Assembly: GCF_900312815.1 (NCBI RefSeq) | Contig: NZ_OMPE01000008.1 | Span: 744,001-808,000 of the forward strand | Direction of reading: 5' to 3' | Source of the DNA: Aquimarina sp. AU474 | Lineage (GTDB): Bacteria; Bacteroidota; Bacteroidia; Flavobacteriales; Flavobacteriaceae | DNA length: 64,000 bases | Shown here: positions 25,208-34,664 of the stretch, piece after piece | Layout of the letters: every line of letters begins with the position of its first letter | Position numbering within the stretch: the stretch's first letter is position 1 | Program-made: the position numbers and the translations under genes | Notes under the pieces: generated by a model | The model's input: the letters and a program-made list of their open reading frames with translations, nothing else | Told to the model about the DNA's origin: nothing | Databases searched by the model: none

Positions 25208-26350
25208 ATGAAATACACAATAATTGGAGCAGGTATTGGCGGGTTAACAACCGCTTTAGCATTTGAGAAAAAAGGTGTTGAGTATCAATTATTTGAAAAA
25301 GCACCAAAGATAAATGAAGTTGGAGCTGGAATATGGCTTGCTCCCAATGCTTTACAAGTTTTGGAATATTTGAATGTATTTAATAGAGTAAAATCAAAAG
25401 GCAATTCGATTGATCGAATTACTCTAGGAAAAGCAGATTTATCTCCACTTTCAGACAACTATCAAGATCTTGTTAAAGATACATTTGGATATACTACAAT
25501 AGCAATTCATAGAGCCGAACTTCAAAAAATATTATTAGAAGAAATACCACAAGAAAAGATATTTTTAGGAAAAAGTTTTCAATCCTTTGAAAAATTAAAT
25601 TCCGGAAAAATCAAATTGAAATTTGAAGATAATTCAACATCTGAAACGGATTTTTTGATTGGGGCTGATGGGATACATTCAAAAATAAGAAAACAACTAT
25701 TTCCAGAGAGTAAGACAAGGTATTCAGAGCAAACCTGTTGGAGAGGTGTTGCTAATATTACATTGGATAAAGAGTTTGAAAATAGAGGAATGGAACTCTG
25801 GGGAAATCAGATTCGTTTCGGTATTTCAAAAATAGCAAAAGATAAAGTGTATTGGTTTGCTGTAGTCTTAGATAAACCAAATCAAAAAGATGACAACGAT
25901 GTAATCAAACAACAACTTTTGAAAATGTTTAATAGTTTTCATCCATTAGTACATAATTTAATAAAAGCTACTCCCAAAATCAATATTTTAAGAAATGACA
26001 TCAATGACCTTAAACCTCTCGATAATTGGTCAAAAGGTAATATTTGTTTGATTGGCGATGCTGGGCATGCAACTACACCCAATATGGGGCAAGGTGGTGC
26101 CCAAGCCATAGAAGATGCTTATTACTTGGGGAATCTAATAGGAAAAAATCCAAATCAAAATGTCTTTGAATTGTTCCAAAAAAAAAGGCAATCAAAGGTA
26201 AATACAATAGTAAAACAATCCTGGACTACCGGAAAAATGGCCCATTGGAAATACGGAACGAATATTAGAAATTTTCTTTTAAAGCATATGCCAAAAAAGA
26301 TAATGGAAAGAAAAATGATGGAAATGTATCACATTGAAAAAATACATTAA
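25208..26350 (+). CDS. FAD-dependent monooxygenase
   Basis: A 380-residue group A flavoprotein. The N-terminal dinucleotide motif is IIGAGIGGLTTALAFE. The second FAD motif GADGIHSKIR lies near residue 155, and GDAGHATTPNMGQGGAQAIEDA near residue 280. These are the hallmarks of aromatic or polyketide hydroxylases such as urate and salicylate hydroxylases and the Tet(X) group. Close identity to Tet(X) is not evident, so drug inactivation is only a possibility. It is on the + strand and followed by a 579-base gene-free stretch. Confidence 0.85.
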   Translation: MKYTIIGAGIGGLTTALAFEKKGVEYQLFEKAPKINEVGAGIWLAPNALQVLEYLNVFNRVKSKGNSIDRITLGKADLSPLSDNYQDLVKDTFGYTTIAIHRAELQKILLEEIPQEKIFLGKSFQSFEKLNSGKIKLKFEDNSTSETDFLIGADGIHSKIRKQLFPESKTRYSEQTCWRGVANITLDKEFENRGMELWGNQIRFGISKIAKDKVYWFAVVLDKPNQKDDNDVIKQQLLKMFNSFHPLVHNLIKATPKINILRNDINDLKPLDNWSKGNICLIGDAGHATTPNMGQGGAQAIEDAYYLGNLIGKNPNQNVFELFQKKRQSKVNTIVKQSWTTGKMAHWKYGTNIRNFLLKHMPKKIMERKMMEMYHIEKIH

Positions 26351-26929
26351 TTAATAATGTATATAATCCGTAAAGGTATTCTTGCTAAAATTAAGCTTTA
26401 GATTCGGCTTTCTTAATCTTCGTAATTTATGAATGCATTTTTATTGAACTTTCTGGCGGTTGTAATTCTTCGATAGGCTATATAGAATAAATAAAAGTTC
26501 AAATTCATTTCTTTGAAATTAAAGATTTTAATTCATAAGAAAATTGAGCGTAAGAACATTCTGAAACTGATATACGGACAATTTTATCAATCTTTATTAG
26601 ATTACTAATAAAATATCTCTAGTAGAAAATTGTAAATCAAATCTTAAGGGCAAAAGAAATTTCCCTTTCTTCATCAAGATAATAATGTATTGACCTTTAG
26701 GTAACGTTTTCGACATAAAAAATGAACACAAAAAACTGTGCATAAAACACCATATATGTAATCATATCTTATTAGTAATAAATCGATCCGTTCTTGTATA
26801 TTTGTTAGGGCATAAAGATTTTTAATAAAATTTTTTACAAATTTAATGCCGGAGAATTAATTTCTTGGTAACATTTTACCTTTTTAAAACACATACATTA
26901 AACATTACATCTCATTAAAATTAAGCAAT
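26351..26929. other. Gene-free stretch with a repeat and a possible gene scar
   Basis: No convincing gene lies here. The first part holds a decayed arm and the TTCGGCTTTCTTAATCTTCG element similar to the inside of other sites. On the minus strand 26,716-26,597 encodes a 39-residue frame with LPKGQYIIIL, which resembles the end of a type IX secretion sorting domain and may be a gene scar. The right part is the attC-like site at 26,744. Confidence 0.4.
26744..26911 (+). repeat. attC-like inverted repeat, site 13
   Basis: The left arm AAAACACCATATATGTAATC and the right arm ACACATACATTAAACATTACATC form an inverted repeat of the second sub-family. The element GGTAACATTTTACC at 26,877-26,890 parallels GGTAACATTTTGCAC in sites 7 and 9. 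It is the last complete site in the window. Confidence 0.5.
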
Positions 26930-28105
26930 ATGAATAAAGTATTTACATTTTTTGCAATCATAATAATTTGTTGTCAATCATTTGGACAAAAACCAAGAGC
27001 AAGAGATTTAGGAATTCCTTTTTTTGGTAATCCTGGTAAATTAAATTCGATAACAGATGTAAAAGGTATCGAAGTGGGTTATTCTACAATTATTTCAGGA
27101 AAAGGAGAAAATATACTCGGGAAAGGGCCTGTCAGAACTGGAGTTACAGCAATATTCCCAAGAGGAAAAGCAAAAAAATTCAGTCCAGTTTTCGCTAATT
27201 GGTATAGTTTGAATGGAAATGGTGAAATGACTGGTACAACTTGGGTTACTGAATCTGGTTTTTTAGAAACCCCAATAATGATAACAAATACCAACAGTGT
27301 GGGAGTAGTGAGAGATGCGGTATTAAAATGGTATGTAGACACAAACTGGTATAGTGGAGAGAATTGGTGGTATACATATCCGGTAGTTGCGGAAACTTAT
27401 GATGGTTTCCTAAATGACATTTATGGTTTTCATGTCAAAGAAGAGCACGTATTGGAAGCTATTAGTAATGCAACTACTGGTAAAATAGAAGAGGGTAATG
27501 TAGGCGGTGGAACCGGAATGATGTGTTTAGGTTTTAAAGGAGGAACTGGAACAGCTTCTCGACAATTCAAAGTCGCAGATTCAACATATACCGTGGGCGT
27601 ATTAGTGCAAGCCAATTTTGGAGCTAAATTCAATCTAACCATCGCCGGTGTTCCGGTAGGTCGTGAACTACAAGACACATTGAATTATGAAATGAAAAAA
27701 CCTGCAGTACCGAATAGAAATGAAGGAGATGGGTCTATTATTGTTGTTGTTGCAACAGATGCTCCATTACTCCCACATCAACTTAAAAGAATAGCGAAAA
27801 GAGTTCCAATAGGTATAGGGAACGTAGGTGGGCGAGGTGCCAATGGTTCTGGTGATATTTTCATTGCCTTTTCAACTGCTAATGAAAATGCTTTTAGTAG
27901 AGATCAAACTGTAAGTGTAAAGAGTATGTCTAATGACCAAATTAGTTGGTTTTTTCAAAGTACAGTGCAAGCTGTGGAGGAGGCAATTGTAAACGCAATG
28001 ATAGCAGCAGAAGATATGGAAGGTGTCAATGGAAATAAAGTATATGCCATTCCTCATGATTTACTAATTAAAACATTAAAAAAATATAATAGAATTGAAG
28101 AATAA
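26930..28105 (+). CDS. P1-family (DmpA-like) aminopeptidase, exported
   Basis: A 391-residue protein with a signal peptide ending near QSFGQ. RARDLGIPFFGNPGKLNSITDV and KGIEVGYSTI start the DmpA/BapA N-terminal-nucleophile fold. The autoprocessing and active-site serine region is probably GNVGGRGANGSGDIFIAFS. These enzymes self-cleave into two chains and remove N-terminal D- or beta-amino acids from peptides. It lies behind the last repeat of the array. Confidence 0.85.
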   Translation: MNKVFTFFAIIIICCQSFGQKPRARDLGIPFFGNPGKLNSITDVKGIEVGYSTIISGKGENILGKGPVRTGVTAIFPRGKAKKFSPVFANWYSLNGNGEMTGTTWVTESGFLETPIMITNTNSVGVVRDAVLKWYVDTNWYSGENWWYTYPVVAETYDGFLNDIYGFHVKEEHVLEAISNATTGKIEEGNVGGGTGMMCLGFKGGTGTASRQFKVADSTYTVGVLVQANFGAKFNLTIAGVPVGRELQDTLNYEMKKPAVPNRNEGDGSIIVVVATDAPLLPHQLKRIAKRVPIGIGNVGGRGANGSGDIFIAFSTANENAFSRDQTVSVKSMSNDQISWFFQSTVQAVEEAIVNAMIAAEDMEGVNGNKVYAIPHDLLIKTLKKYNRIEE

Positions 28106-28221
28106 CTTAATGCAACAACATATAAAATAATTAATATAGATTTTTAAGTTTGGTTTAAAAATTTAATAATAAAACAGAACTTGTTAATTTGAATCAAACA
28201 AGTTTTAAATATTCTTAAAAA

Positions 28222-29124
28222 ATGAGTCAAGATAAATTATGGACGAAACTTTTAAAAGTTTTTGAAAATAACCAGGATAAAATTAGAAATATTTCAAATT
28301 TTGAATCTGAAAACAACTTTGTATCACTTTTAATTCATGAGTCATTAAGTGAATACAATCAATTAGTTATAGAAAATGTCTACAATATTGTTAAATATTA
28401 CTTATTCTATCAAAAGGTCGACGTCATAGATTTAATTAAGTTTATTAAAGAAAAGAGTAATAATAACGCTTTTGACATTATTACTCTTGAAAGAGAAAGT
28501 CAAGATTCTTTTGATAATAAATTTGGCACATTAACTGGGGTAATAAAGGAACAGTTTATGTTACACGATTCAATTTCAATGGATAGATATCAGAATTCAG
28601 CTAGATACCACCCTACTCCCATAAAATCTATGCATTTAGCTCTTGATTCTCTAAAAAAATATAATATAAATTATAATAATTCAATATTTATCGATGTAGG
28701 GTCTGGAATGGGACGGAATCTATTAATAGCATCTGAATATCCTTTTAAAAAAATTATTGGGATAGAAATTTCCAAATACCTTAATGAAATAGCAGAAAAG
28801 AACATTAGTATTTATAAAACTGAAACTCAGAAATGTAAAAATATTGATTCATATTGTGGAGATGCATTAAATTTTAGTTTGCCTGATTATAACTGTTTGG
28901 TATTATATTTTTGGGAGCCTTTCGACGAAAATATATTTAATCCATTTTTTCAAAAAATAACACAATCAATCAAATCAAAAGATCAAAAGGTTTTTCTGGT
29001 TTTTTTGGGTAAAGTTTTTTCAGAAGTAAGGAAATCAAAAATTTTCAAATTAAAAGACTATAAGGAGACTAATGATAAAATTTCTGAAACTGATCATTTT
29101 TACATATCTACATTTTCAAATTAG
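28222..29124 (+). CDS. Class I SAM-dependent methyltransferase
   Basis: A 300-residue protein. The SAM-binding motif I is FIDVGSGMGRNLLIAS near residue 155, followed by IIGIEISKYLNEIAEKN as motif II. The N-terminal 130 residues are helical and not recognised. The order resembles small DOT1-like or general methyltransferases; the substrate is unknown. It marks the right end of the accessory region, as no full repeat follows. Confidence 0.8.
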   Translation: MSQDKLWTKLLKVFENNQDKIRNISNFESENNFVSLLIHESLSEYNQLVIENVYNIVKYYLFYQKVDVIDLIKFIKEKSNNNAFDIITLERESQDSFDNKFGTLTGVIKEQFMLHDSISMDRYQNSARYHPTPIKSMHLALDSLKKYNINYNNSIFIDVGSGMGRNLLIASEYPFKKIIGIEISKYLNEIAEKNISIYKTETQKCKNIDSYCGDALNFSLPDYNCLVLYFWEPFDENIFNPFFQKITQSIKSKDQKVFLVFLGKVFSEVRKSKIFKLKDYKETNDKISETDHFYISTFSN

Positions 29125-29370
29125 CACTATTCTATTTTTGATTTGAAAATCTTATATACTTAAAACAATATAGATACATTTCGAATTTGTTAGTTAGTAT
29201 TTGAATTACTCTGTTTCGTTTTAAAATTAAAATTCAACACCCCAATACGAAAGGTTATCTCTAAACTCAACATATATTTGTTGTAAGGTATGACCAAACA
29301 AAACGTCCAAAAACACTTCAAAAAAAAACCTAATTAATGTATATTGCCGGTTTATATAAAGGTGAAAATT

Positions 29371-31215
29371 ATGCTAAGCAATACAGTGCTAAATTATATT
29401 AAAAATGTACTAGAGAATATGCCTGCTGATTGGTTGAATCTAACAACCCATCGACTAGATATTTATGACGAAGAATTGGCCAAGACTGAATTTTTAGAAC
29501 AGTTCGAAACCCTATTTAATAACAATAATTTTCAGTTATCATCTCTAAGTGAATTGCCTACGGCATATGACTATATTCGGTTAGGTCATCCATTATCATG
29601 TGTATTAGAATGGGTAGTGGCTAACTTAAACAATATAAAAGCAGAAAATGTAATTAGTTTTTCATCAAAAACGGTTCCGGTTTTGGCAGTTTTAAGAAAG
29701 AATTTACTAGCCAATAAAAACACTCAAATAATTTATAAAGGTGAATTACCGAGTTTTTTTGATCCCGATATCGTAAAGAGTATCTATGGATATCAATTTG
29801 ATTTAAAAAGAATTGAAAATACAGAAGATATTCCTGTATTTGACGGCAGTACAGTTTTTATTTCGCAACAAGATGATATCTGTAATTTTGACCTCACTCA
29901 AAATGTGGACTTTTTTATCAATATTCACCCTCAATTAGGTAGTGTTTTATTAGTAAATGGTGCACAAAATGAAAGTTATATTTCAGAAATTCAGCATGTA
30001 CGAAGGAGAGAGACCATTGCTATGACACCAGCCAATACGCTAATTGCCTTAAATCATCTTTTAGAGCAATCTTCTGTAATTAATAAAAATAGCAATGTTG
30101 AGGCCAACAAATCACTTGTCTTAAAGTCAATTAAAGAGATTACGGGTACAAATATCAAAGCATTAGTTGGATCTAGTGGATTATCCATGCAGTATGCAAT
30201 TGTTATGGGATTGGTACATGATGCACTAGAAAACCATAAAGGAAAGGCTATTAAAATTGTCGTTCCCCCAAATTGTTATGGAGGGACAAATGATCAGGCT
30301 AGACGAGTTGCCGCTTGTAATGATAATATTGAAGTAATGGATTTACCGGTCGATGGTGGTAAAGATATGGTGCAGAGTATTGATGTAGTTTTGGATAAAA
30401 TTGCTAATGAAGATGCAATTCCATATATCATTGCCGAAATCCCTACAAATCCGAGAGTTGAAGTTCCGGATCTTGAAAAATTAAAAAATGTTTTAAGTAA
30501 GAAGCGTAAAACTAAAAATGGTAAAACGGCTATTGATCCAGTCTTTATTTTGGATCAAACATTTTGCCCTAACGTACACTTTTTAGGTGAGGATAATATG
30601 CTCTCTTCGGTTAAGACCATCGCATATGTTAGTGGATCTAAATTTCCGAGTGGTGGGCAATGTACTGCTGGTTATTGTGTAGCAAATAAAAAAGCTGAAG
30701 TTCTGATGCAAAAAATTGCATTGCATCTAAGACTTTGTGATAATGAAGCTACAGATCTTCAATATGAAATATTAGCAAAGCAATTACCTTCTATGAATCA
30801 AAGAATTAATGATGCCTATAAGATCACGCGTGAGTTTGTTACTTTTATCAACGCAAACTTACCCGAGGCGAAAATCAATTTTGTTTCAGAAGAATTGGCA
30901 CAACAAGGATTTACGCCTTCCGTTTTTTCCTTAGACCTCCCTACCAAAGGTAATACCGACGAAGAAAAAGAAACTTATAAAAGAGCACTAAATCTTAAAT
31001 TAATCAATTTAATGATTAATGAAATTCCTCAAGAAAGTAAATTCTGTGTAAGCTATGGACAATTAAAAGGATGTTACTGGACAATCCCGGCAACTTCTAC
31101 TCAAGGAACAACTAAAGAAGGAGATAAGGACTATATTGTGAGGGTTGCACTTTCAGCTAATCTGGATTTCGAACTTCACAAAAAGGTCTTTTTAGATTTT
31201 GTAGAGAATATTTGA
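29371..31215 (+). CDS. Cys/Met-metabolism PLP-dependent enzyme, large form
   Basis: The ATG at 29,371 has a purine-rich stretch (AAAGGTGAAAAT) just upstream and is preferred over the TTG at 29,344. The 614-residue product has an N-terminal region of about 240 residues followed by a fold-type I PLP core: SSGLSMQYAIVMG, PPNCYGGTNDQARRV, then IAEIPTNPRVEVPDLE. The PLP lysine is expected in VSGSKFPSGGQCTAGY. This matches the cystathionine gamma-synthase/beta-lyase superfamily in its long form. It acts in sulphur amino-acid transsulphuration; the exact reaction is unresolved. It stands alone. Confidence 0.85.
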   Translation: MLSNTVLNYIKNVLENMPADWLNLTTHRLDIYDEELAKTEFLEQFETLFNNNNFQLSSLSELPTAYDYIRLGHPLSCVLEWVVANLNNIKAENVISFSSKTVPVLAVLRKNLLANKNTQIIYKGELPSFFDPDIVKSIYGYQFDLKRIENTEDIPVFDGSTVFISQQDDICNFDLTQNVDFFINIHPQLGSVLLVNGAQNESYISEIQHVRRRETIAMTPANTLIALNHLLEQSSVINKNSNVEANKSLVLKSIKEITGTNIKALVGSSGLSMQYAIVMGLVHDALENHKGKAIKIVVPPNCYGGTNDQARRVAACNDNIEVMDLPVDGGKDMVQSIDVVLDKIANEDAIPYIIAEIPTNPRVEVPDLEKLKNVLSKKRKTKNGKTAIDPVFILDQTFCPNVHFLGEDNMLSSVKTIAYVSGSKFPSGGQCTAGYCVANKKAEVLMQKIALHLRLCDNEATDLQYEILAKQLPSMNQRINDAYKITREFVTFINANLPEAKINFVSEELAQQGFTPSVFSLDLPTKGNTDEEKETYKRALNLKLINLMINEIPQESKFCVSYGQLKGCYWTIPATSTQGTTKEGDKDYIVRVALSANLDFELHKKVFLDFVENI

Positions 31216-31304
31216 TGATAATGATTTGGTGAATCTCTCTTAATTGGTTTTTATGATTGAGTAATTATTTAGAATTTCTTCTTAACCCTTAATAAAAATA
31301 AGAT

Positions 31305-32153
31305 ATGAAAAAGATGAGATTTATTGTATTTACAGGATTATTTCTATTAAGCATGAATGTATTAGCGCAAGATTCTAATTTTCATATTTATCTCTGTTTT
31401 GGGCAATCAAATATGGAAGGGCAAGGTAAAATAGAAGAGCAAGATAAAATTGTAGATAATCGCTTTCAGGTCATGCAGTCATTGGATTGTTCTACCCCAA
31501 AAAGAACAAAAGGTAAATGGTATACTGCGATTCCTCCTTTATGCCAATGCGAATCAGGTTTATCCCCTACTGATTATTTTGGAAGAACAATGGTTAAACA
31601 TCTTCCCGACAGCATCAAAGTTGGGGTGATTAATGTCGCTATAGGAGGTTGCGACATTAGATTGTTTGATAAAGATCAATATCACAACTACGACAGGACT
31701 CATAAAGAACGTTGGTTTACTTCGAAAATAGCAAATTACAACGGAAACCCATATTTGCACCTAATTAACCTTGCCAAATTAGCACAGAAAGATGGTGTAA
31801 TTAAAGGAATTCTCTTGCATCAAGGAGAAACCAATACCGGAGATAGTTTATGGCCCAAGTATGTGAATAAAATATACAATGATATGCTCGTCGAACTTTC
31901 TTTAAATTCTAATGATGTACCCCTATTAGCTGGTGAAGTGTTTTCGGGTAACAATAATTGTTGTTCTGAGATGAATGAAATAATAAATAAATTACCCGAA
32001 GTAATAACAACAGCACATATTATTTCATCGCAAGGATGTCCCGGTATGGATAACGCACATTTTAATTCTGAAGGGTATAGAACGCTAGGAATACGATATG
32101 CAACGCAAATGTTATCGCTAATGGGATATCAAAATATTCCTGACAAAAAATAG
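31305..32153 (+). CDS. Sialate O-acetylesterase-like SGNH hydrolase, exported
   Basis: A 282-residue protein with a signal peptide ending in LAQ. The SGNH block I is CFGQSNMEGQGK near residue 30, block V is DNAHFNSEGYRTLG near residue 250, and block III lies around GILLHQGETNTGD. This matches the SASA/DUF303 carbohydrate esterase family, which removes acetyl groups from sugars. It is likely to act on polysaccharides in the periplasm or outside the cell. Confidence 0.85.
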   Translation: MKKMRFIVFTGLFLLSMNVLAQDSNFHIYLCFGQSNMEGQGKIEEQDKIVDNRFQVMQSLDCSTPKRTKGKWYTAIPPLCQCESGLSPTDYFGRTMVKHLPDSIKVGVINVAIGGCDIRLFDKDQYHNYDRTHKERWFTSKIANYNGNPYLHLINLAKLAQKDGVIKGILLHQGETNTGDSLWPKYVNKIYNDMLVELSLNSNDVPLLAGEVFSGNNNCCSEMNEIINKLPEVITTAHIISSQGCPGMDNAHFNSEGYRTLGIRYATQMLSLMGYQNIPDKK

Positions 32154-32312
32154 GCCACCACCTACGTTAATTATCTTAAGTTAAAGCTTGTAGCTTTAAA
32201 TCAAGTTCGCATTATTTATGTTTTTTTTAATTAAAACTATTAAAAAACGCAATAAATTAAAAAAGTATCGTCTTTTTAAACAAAGCCCCCTCATAAAAAG
32301 GTTTTATCGAAT

Positions 32313-32855
32313 TTGGAATCAGAAAACACAAAAAAGCTTAAAGAATTTTTTGGAAGAGAATATACATCTCTCAAGATGTATGTGAGCACAAAAATAAGTG
32401 ACACAGCCAATCGCGATGCAGAAGATATTATCCAGGATGTTGCTTTAAAACTATTCTCGGGAGCAGACAGATCTGCTCCGATTAACAATGTAGCGGGCTT
32501 TGTCTATAAATCTATAAGAAACAAGATTATTGATGTAATGCGAACTACAAAAAAATCAAACTCTGTAGACATTGATAAAGATTTATTAAACCTGGTCGAA
32601 GTATTAAATCAATCTGAAAGTTCTTACACTTCGGATCAAATGATAGTGGTATTAAAAAAATGCATCGAACAGTTAAAACCTGCCTATAAAGATATTATAA
32701 TCGCTGTAGACTTTGAAGGGTATTCGTATAGAGAAATTTCGGCCGAAACTGGAATTTCTATAGGAACGCTTATGTCACGAAGACACAGGGCAATAGGAAT
32801 ACTCTATAAAAAAATTGAAATAGAAATAAACAAACATAAAATTATTATATCATGA
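32313..32855 (+). CDS. ECF-type RNA polymerase sigma factor
   Basis: A TTG start is used, because region 2 begins before the first internal ATG. Region 2 is REYTSLKMYVSTKISDTANRD followed by AEDIIQDVALKLF. Region 4 is CIEQLKPAYKDIIIAVDFEG with helix-turn-helix YREISAETGISIGTLMSRRHRA. It directs polymerase to a small regulon. Its stop overlaps the next gene by four bases (ATGA), and the two following genes probably serve as its partners. No classic anti-sigma factor is visible. Confidence 0.85.
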   Translation: MESENTKKLKEFFGREYTSLKMYVSTKISDTANRDAEDIIQDVALKLFSGADRSAPINNVAGFVYKSIRNKIIDVMRTTKKSNSVDIDKDLLNLVEVLNQSESSYTSDQMIVVLKKCIEQLKPAYKDIIIAVDFEGYSYREISAETGISIGTLMSRRHRAIGILYKKIEIEINKHKIIIS

Positions 32856-33268
32856 CAAATTTTTTCACTCATAAATTCAGGAAGAAATCACCAATAGAGA
32901 TTGTGGGAATGATCATTTTTGGTGCAATAGCCATAACAGGATTAGTCATTCTATTTGGTTTTGTAATAATGTGGTTATGGAATTGGCTTATGCCCGAAAT
33001 TTTTGGACTAACTACACTTACATACTGGCAAGCCGTTGGTTTATTTATTTTACTAAAAATACTAGTTGGAGGTTGTGGTAGTAGCGGTAGTAAAAAATCA
33101 TCAAAACATTCTAGTGATAAATGCAAAAAAGAATCCAAAACCGATTTTTCAAAATGGAAATATTATGACAAATTTTGGAAAGAAGAAGGTGATGACTATT
33201 ACAAGCAGTATGTAGAGAGACAATCGAATGAAAATCAAGACTCCTCCTCAAAATCAGATTTAGAATAA
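32852..33268 (+). CDS. Two-helix membrane protein of the sigma-factor operon
   Basis: A 138-residue protein overlapping the sigma gene by four bases. A basic N-terminus is followed by two membrane helices (about 16-42 and 58-72, with WLWNWLMPEIFGLTTLTYWQA between), then a Gly/Ser/Cys stretch and a charged tail. The WNWLMPxIFGL phrase is typical of a small membrane family found beside ECF sigma factors in Flavobacteria. A role in tethering or sensing for the sigma factor is an inference from synteny. Confidence 0.7.
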   Translation: MTNFFTHKFRKKSPIEIVGMIIFGAIAITGLVILFGFVIMWLWNWLMPEIFGLTTLTYWQAVGLFILLKILVGGCGSSGSKKSSKHSSDKCKKESKTDFSKWKYYDKFWKEEGDDYYKQYVERQSNENQDSSSKSDLE

Positions 33269-33282
33269 TATTAAATTATATT

Positions 33283-33501
33283 ATGGAAATACTCATATTT
33301 CAAACCGATATTAAATCAAAGAAAAAAGTAAATTCTTTAAAGTCCGTTTTCAACAATCACTCAGATATTATTAGATGGTCTATTGACCTTGAAGATATTG
33401 ATAATGTGCTTAGAATTGAAGCCACTACCAATTTATTACATGAAGATGTTATTGATTTAGTAAAAATCAAAGGTTTTTATATCAAAACGTTAACCGATTA
33501 A
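33283..33501 (+). CDS. Small HMA-like protein without metal cysteines
   Basis: A 72-residue protein. The beta-alpha-beta order of EILIFQTDIKSKKKVNSLKSVF and WSIDLEDIDNVLRIEA resembles heavy-metal-associated domains that occupy this place in related sigma operons. The CxxC metal motif expected after the first strand is replaced by SKKK, and no cysteine is present. It is therefore not a copper chaperone as usually understood. It lies 14 bases behind the membrane gene. Confidence 0.6.
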   Translation: MEILIFQTDIKSKKKVNSLKSVFNNHSDIIRWSIDLEDIDNVLRIEATTNLLHEDVIDLVKIKGFYIKTLTD

Positions 33502-33699
33502 AATACTTCTATTATTAGTTCTAATACATATTAGACTATCTTATCCCAATAAACTGTAAATCAATAAAAATGATAGACTATTCTATTAATTGTTGTTCTA
33601 TTTCATAATAAAGAATTCACAAGTATTAAGTATCTTTAACCAATGTAGAGCATATTAGTGTTTTTATCTATTATGTATCTACACCTAAACCTACTTGAT

Positions 33700-34110
33700 A
33701 TGTTGAAAAAGATAAAAACAATAATAATACTTACATTTTTTTGTGGATTATGTTCGGGGTATGCTCAATCCGAAATGACTAAAAAACTCCTTGGACAATG
33801 GGTCTGGGTTGAAGAAACTGAAGAAAAAAACTCCTTAAATAATACAGAAATAGTATCGATTAATAACCCTCGCTCGACATCTGATATTGAAAGTCTTCCT
33901 GAAATAATTATGACTTTTAATCCAGATAATACGTTAATTATTGATGAAACTGGGGCTAAGTCAAATTCTACATTTAAAATTAGTGATTCGATTCTTTCCC
34001 TAGGTAATCGTGAATATATCATACTCACATTAGATAATGACAGGCTTGTTTTTAAAGATAAAGATGATGTGCTCGATAATAATTATACCTATAAAAGGCT
34101 AGAGAATTAA
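33700..34110 (+). CDS. Exported lipocalin-like small protein
   Basis: The ATG at 33,700 opens a clean signal peptide (KTIIILTFFCGLCSGYAQ) and is preferred to the GTG at 33,658. The mature part of about 115 residues starts KLLGQWVWVEE and runs as alternating strands, as in the lipocalin-like domains of Bacteroidota. Ligand unknown. It starts a + strand series with the next two genes. Confidence 0.6.
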   Translation: MLKKIKTIIILTFFCGLCSGYAQSEMTKKLLGQWVWVEETEEKNSLNNTEIVSINNPRSTSDIESLPEIIMTFNPDNTLIIDETGAKSNSTFKISDSILSLGNREYIILTLDNDRLVFKDKDDVLDNNYTYKRLEN

Positions 34111-34161
34111 ATTCTAAGAAATATTCTGTAAACTAATTACCTTTTAAAACTAAATATTGAA

Positions 34162-34659
34162 TTGAAAAACAAACTAAACCTTCTTTTGTTAGTGAGCTTT
34201 TTATTAGCATTATTAATAACATGCTGGATCTATTACCAGGGTACACATCGAATTGGAGATATTGCATTTAATAAAAATATTGATGATTCTAAATTTGAAG
34301 TATGTAATGAAGATAGAATTTTTCAATACTATAGCGTAGGTACGAATTATTCTAATGGCGAAAAAGAAATTAAAAGGCAATTTTCAGAACTAATGTCCAA
34401 CTTAACATTTAAAAACTCTGGCTTTATTACCTTTAGATTTGTAGTAAATTGTAATGGCGAAATTGGTCGTTTTAGGGTTAAAACTGTTGATACTGAATTG
34501 AAAGAAAATCATTTCGAAGAACGAAATATTAGACATATTGAAGAAAAGATAAAGAAACTAAAAAAATGGAACCCTGGAAGCCGAAAAAAACAAAATTTTG
34601 ATAGTTATTATGTATTAACTTTCAAAATAGAGGATGGTAAAATCAATGATATATTTTAA
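34162..34659 (+). CDS. TonB C-terminal-like protein with one membrane helix
   Basis: A 165-residue protein from a TTG start. One N-terminal membrane helix (LLLLVSFLLALLITCWIYY) is followed by a domain with SGFITFRFVVNCNGEIGRFR and IEEKIKKLKKWNPGSRKKQ. This matches the TonB C-terminal fold used in energy-transducer-like proteins. It lacks the proline-rich linker of a real TonB. It lies six bases before the TPR gene and is probably co-expressed with it. Confidence 0.7.
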   Translation: MKNKLNLLLLVSFLLALLITCWIYYQGTHRIGDIAFNKNIDDSKFEVCNEDRIFQYYSVGTNYSNGEKEIKRQFSELMSNLTFKNSGFITFRFVVNCNGEIGRFRVKTVDTELKENHFEERNIRHIEEKIKKLKKWNPGSRKKQNFDSYYVLTFKIEDGKINDIF

Positions 34660-34664
34660 ATTTC

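Noticed and set aside
25208-26350. Calling the FAD monooxygenase a tetracycline-inactivating Tet(X)
   Set aside because: Only general group A flavoprotein motifs are visible; nothing specific to Tet(X) could be confirmed.
325-26911. Reading the repeats as plain transcription terminators
   Set aside because: They lack U-runs, have long bulged arms, extend up to the next start codon, and real terminators in this window look quite different (for example 56,909-56,935).
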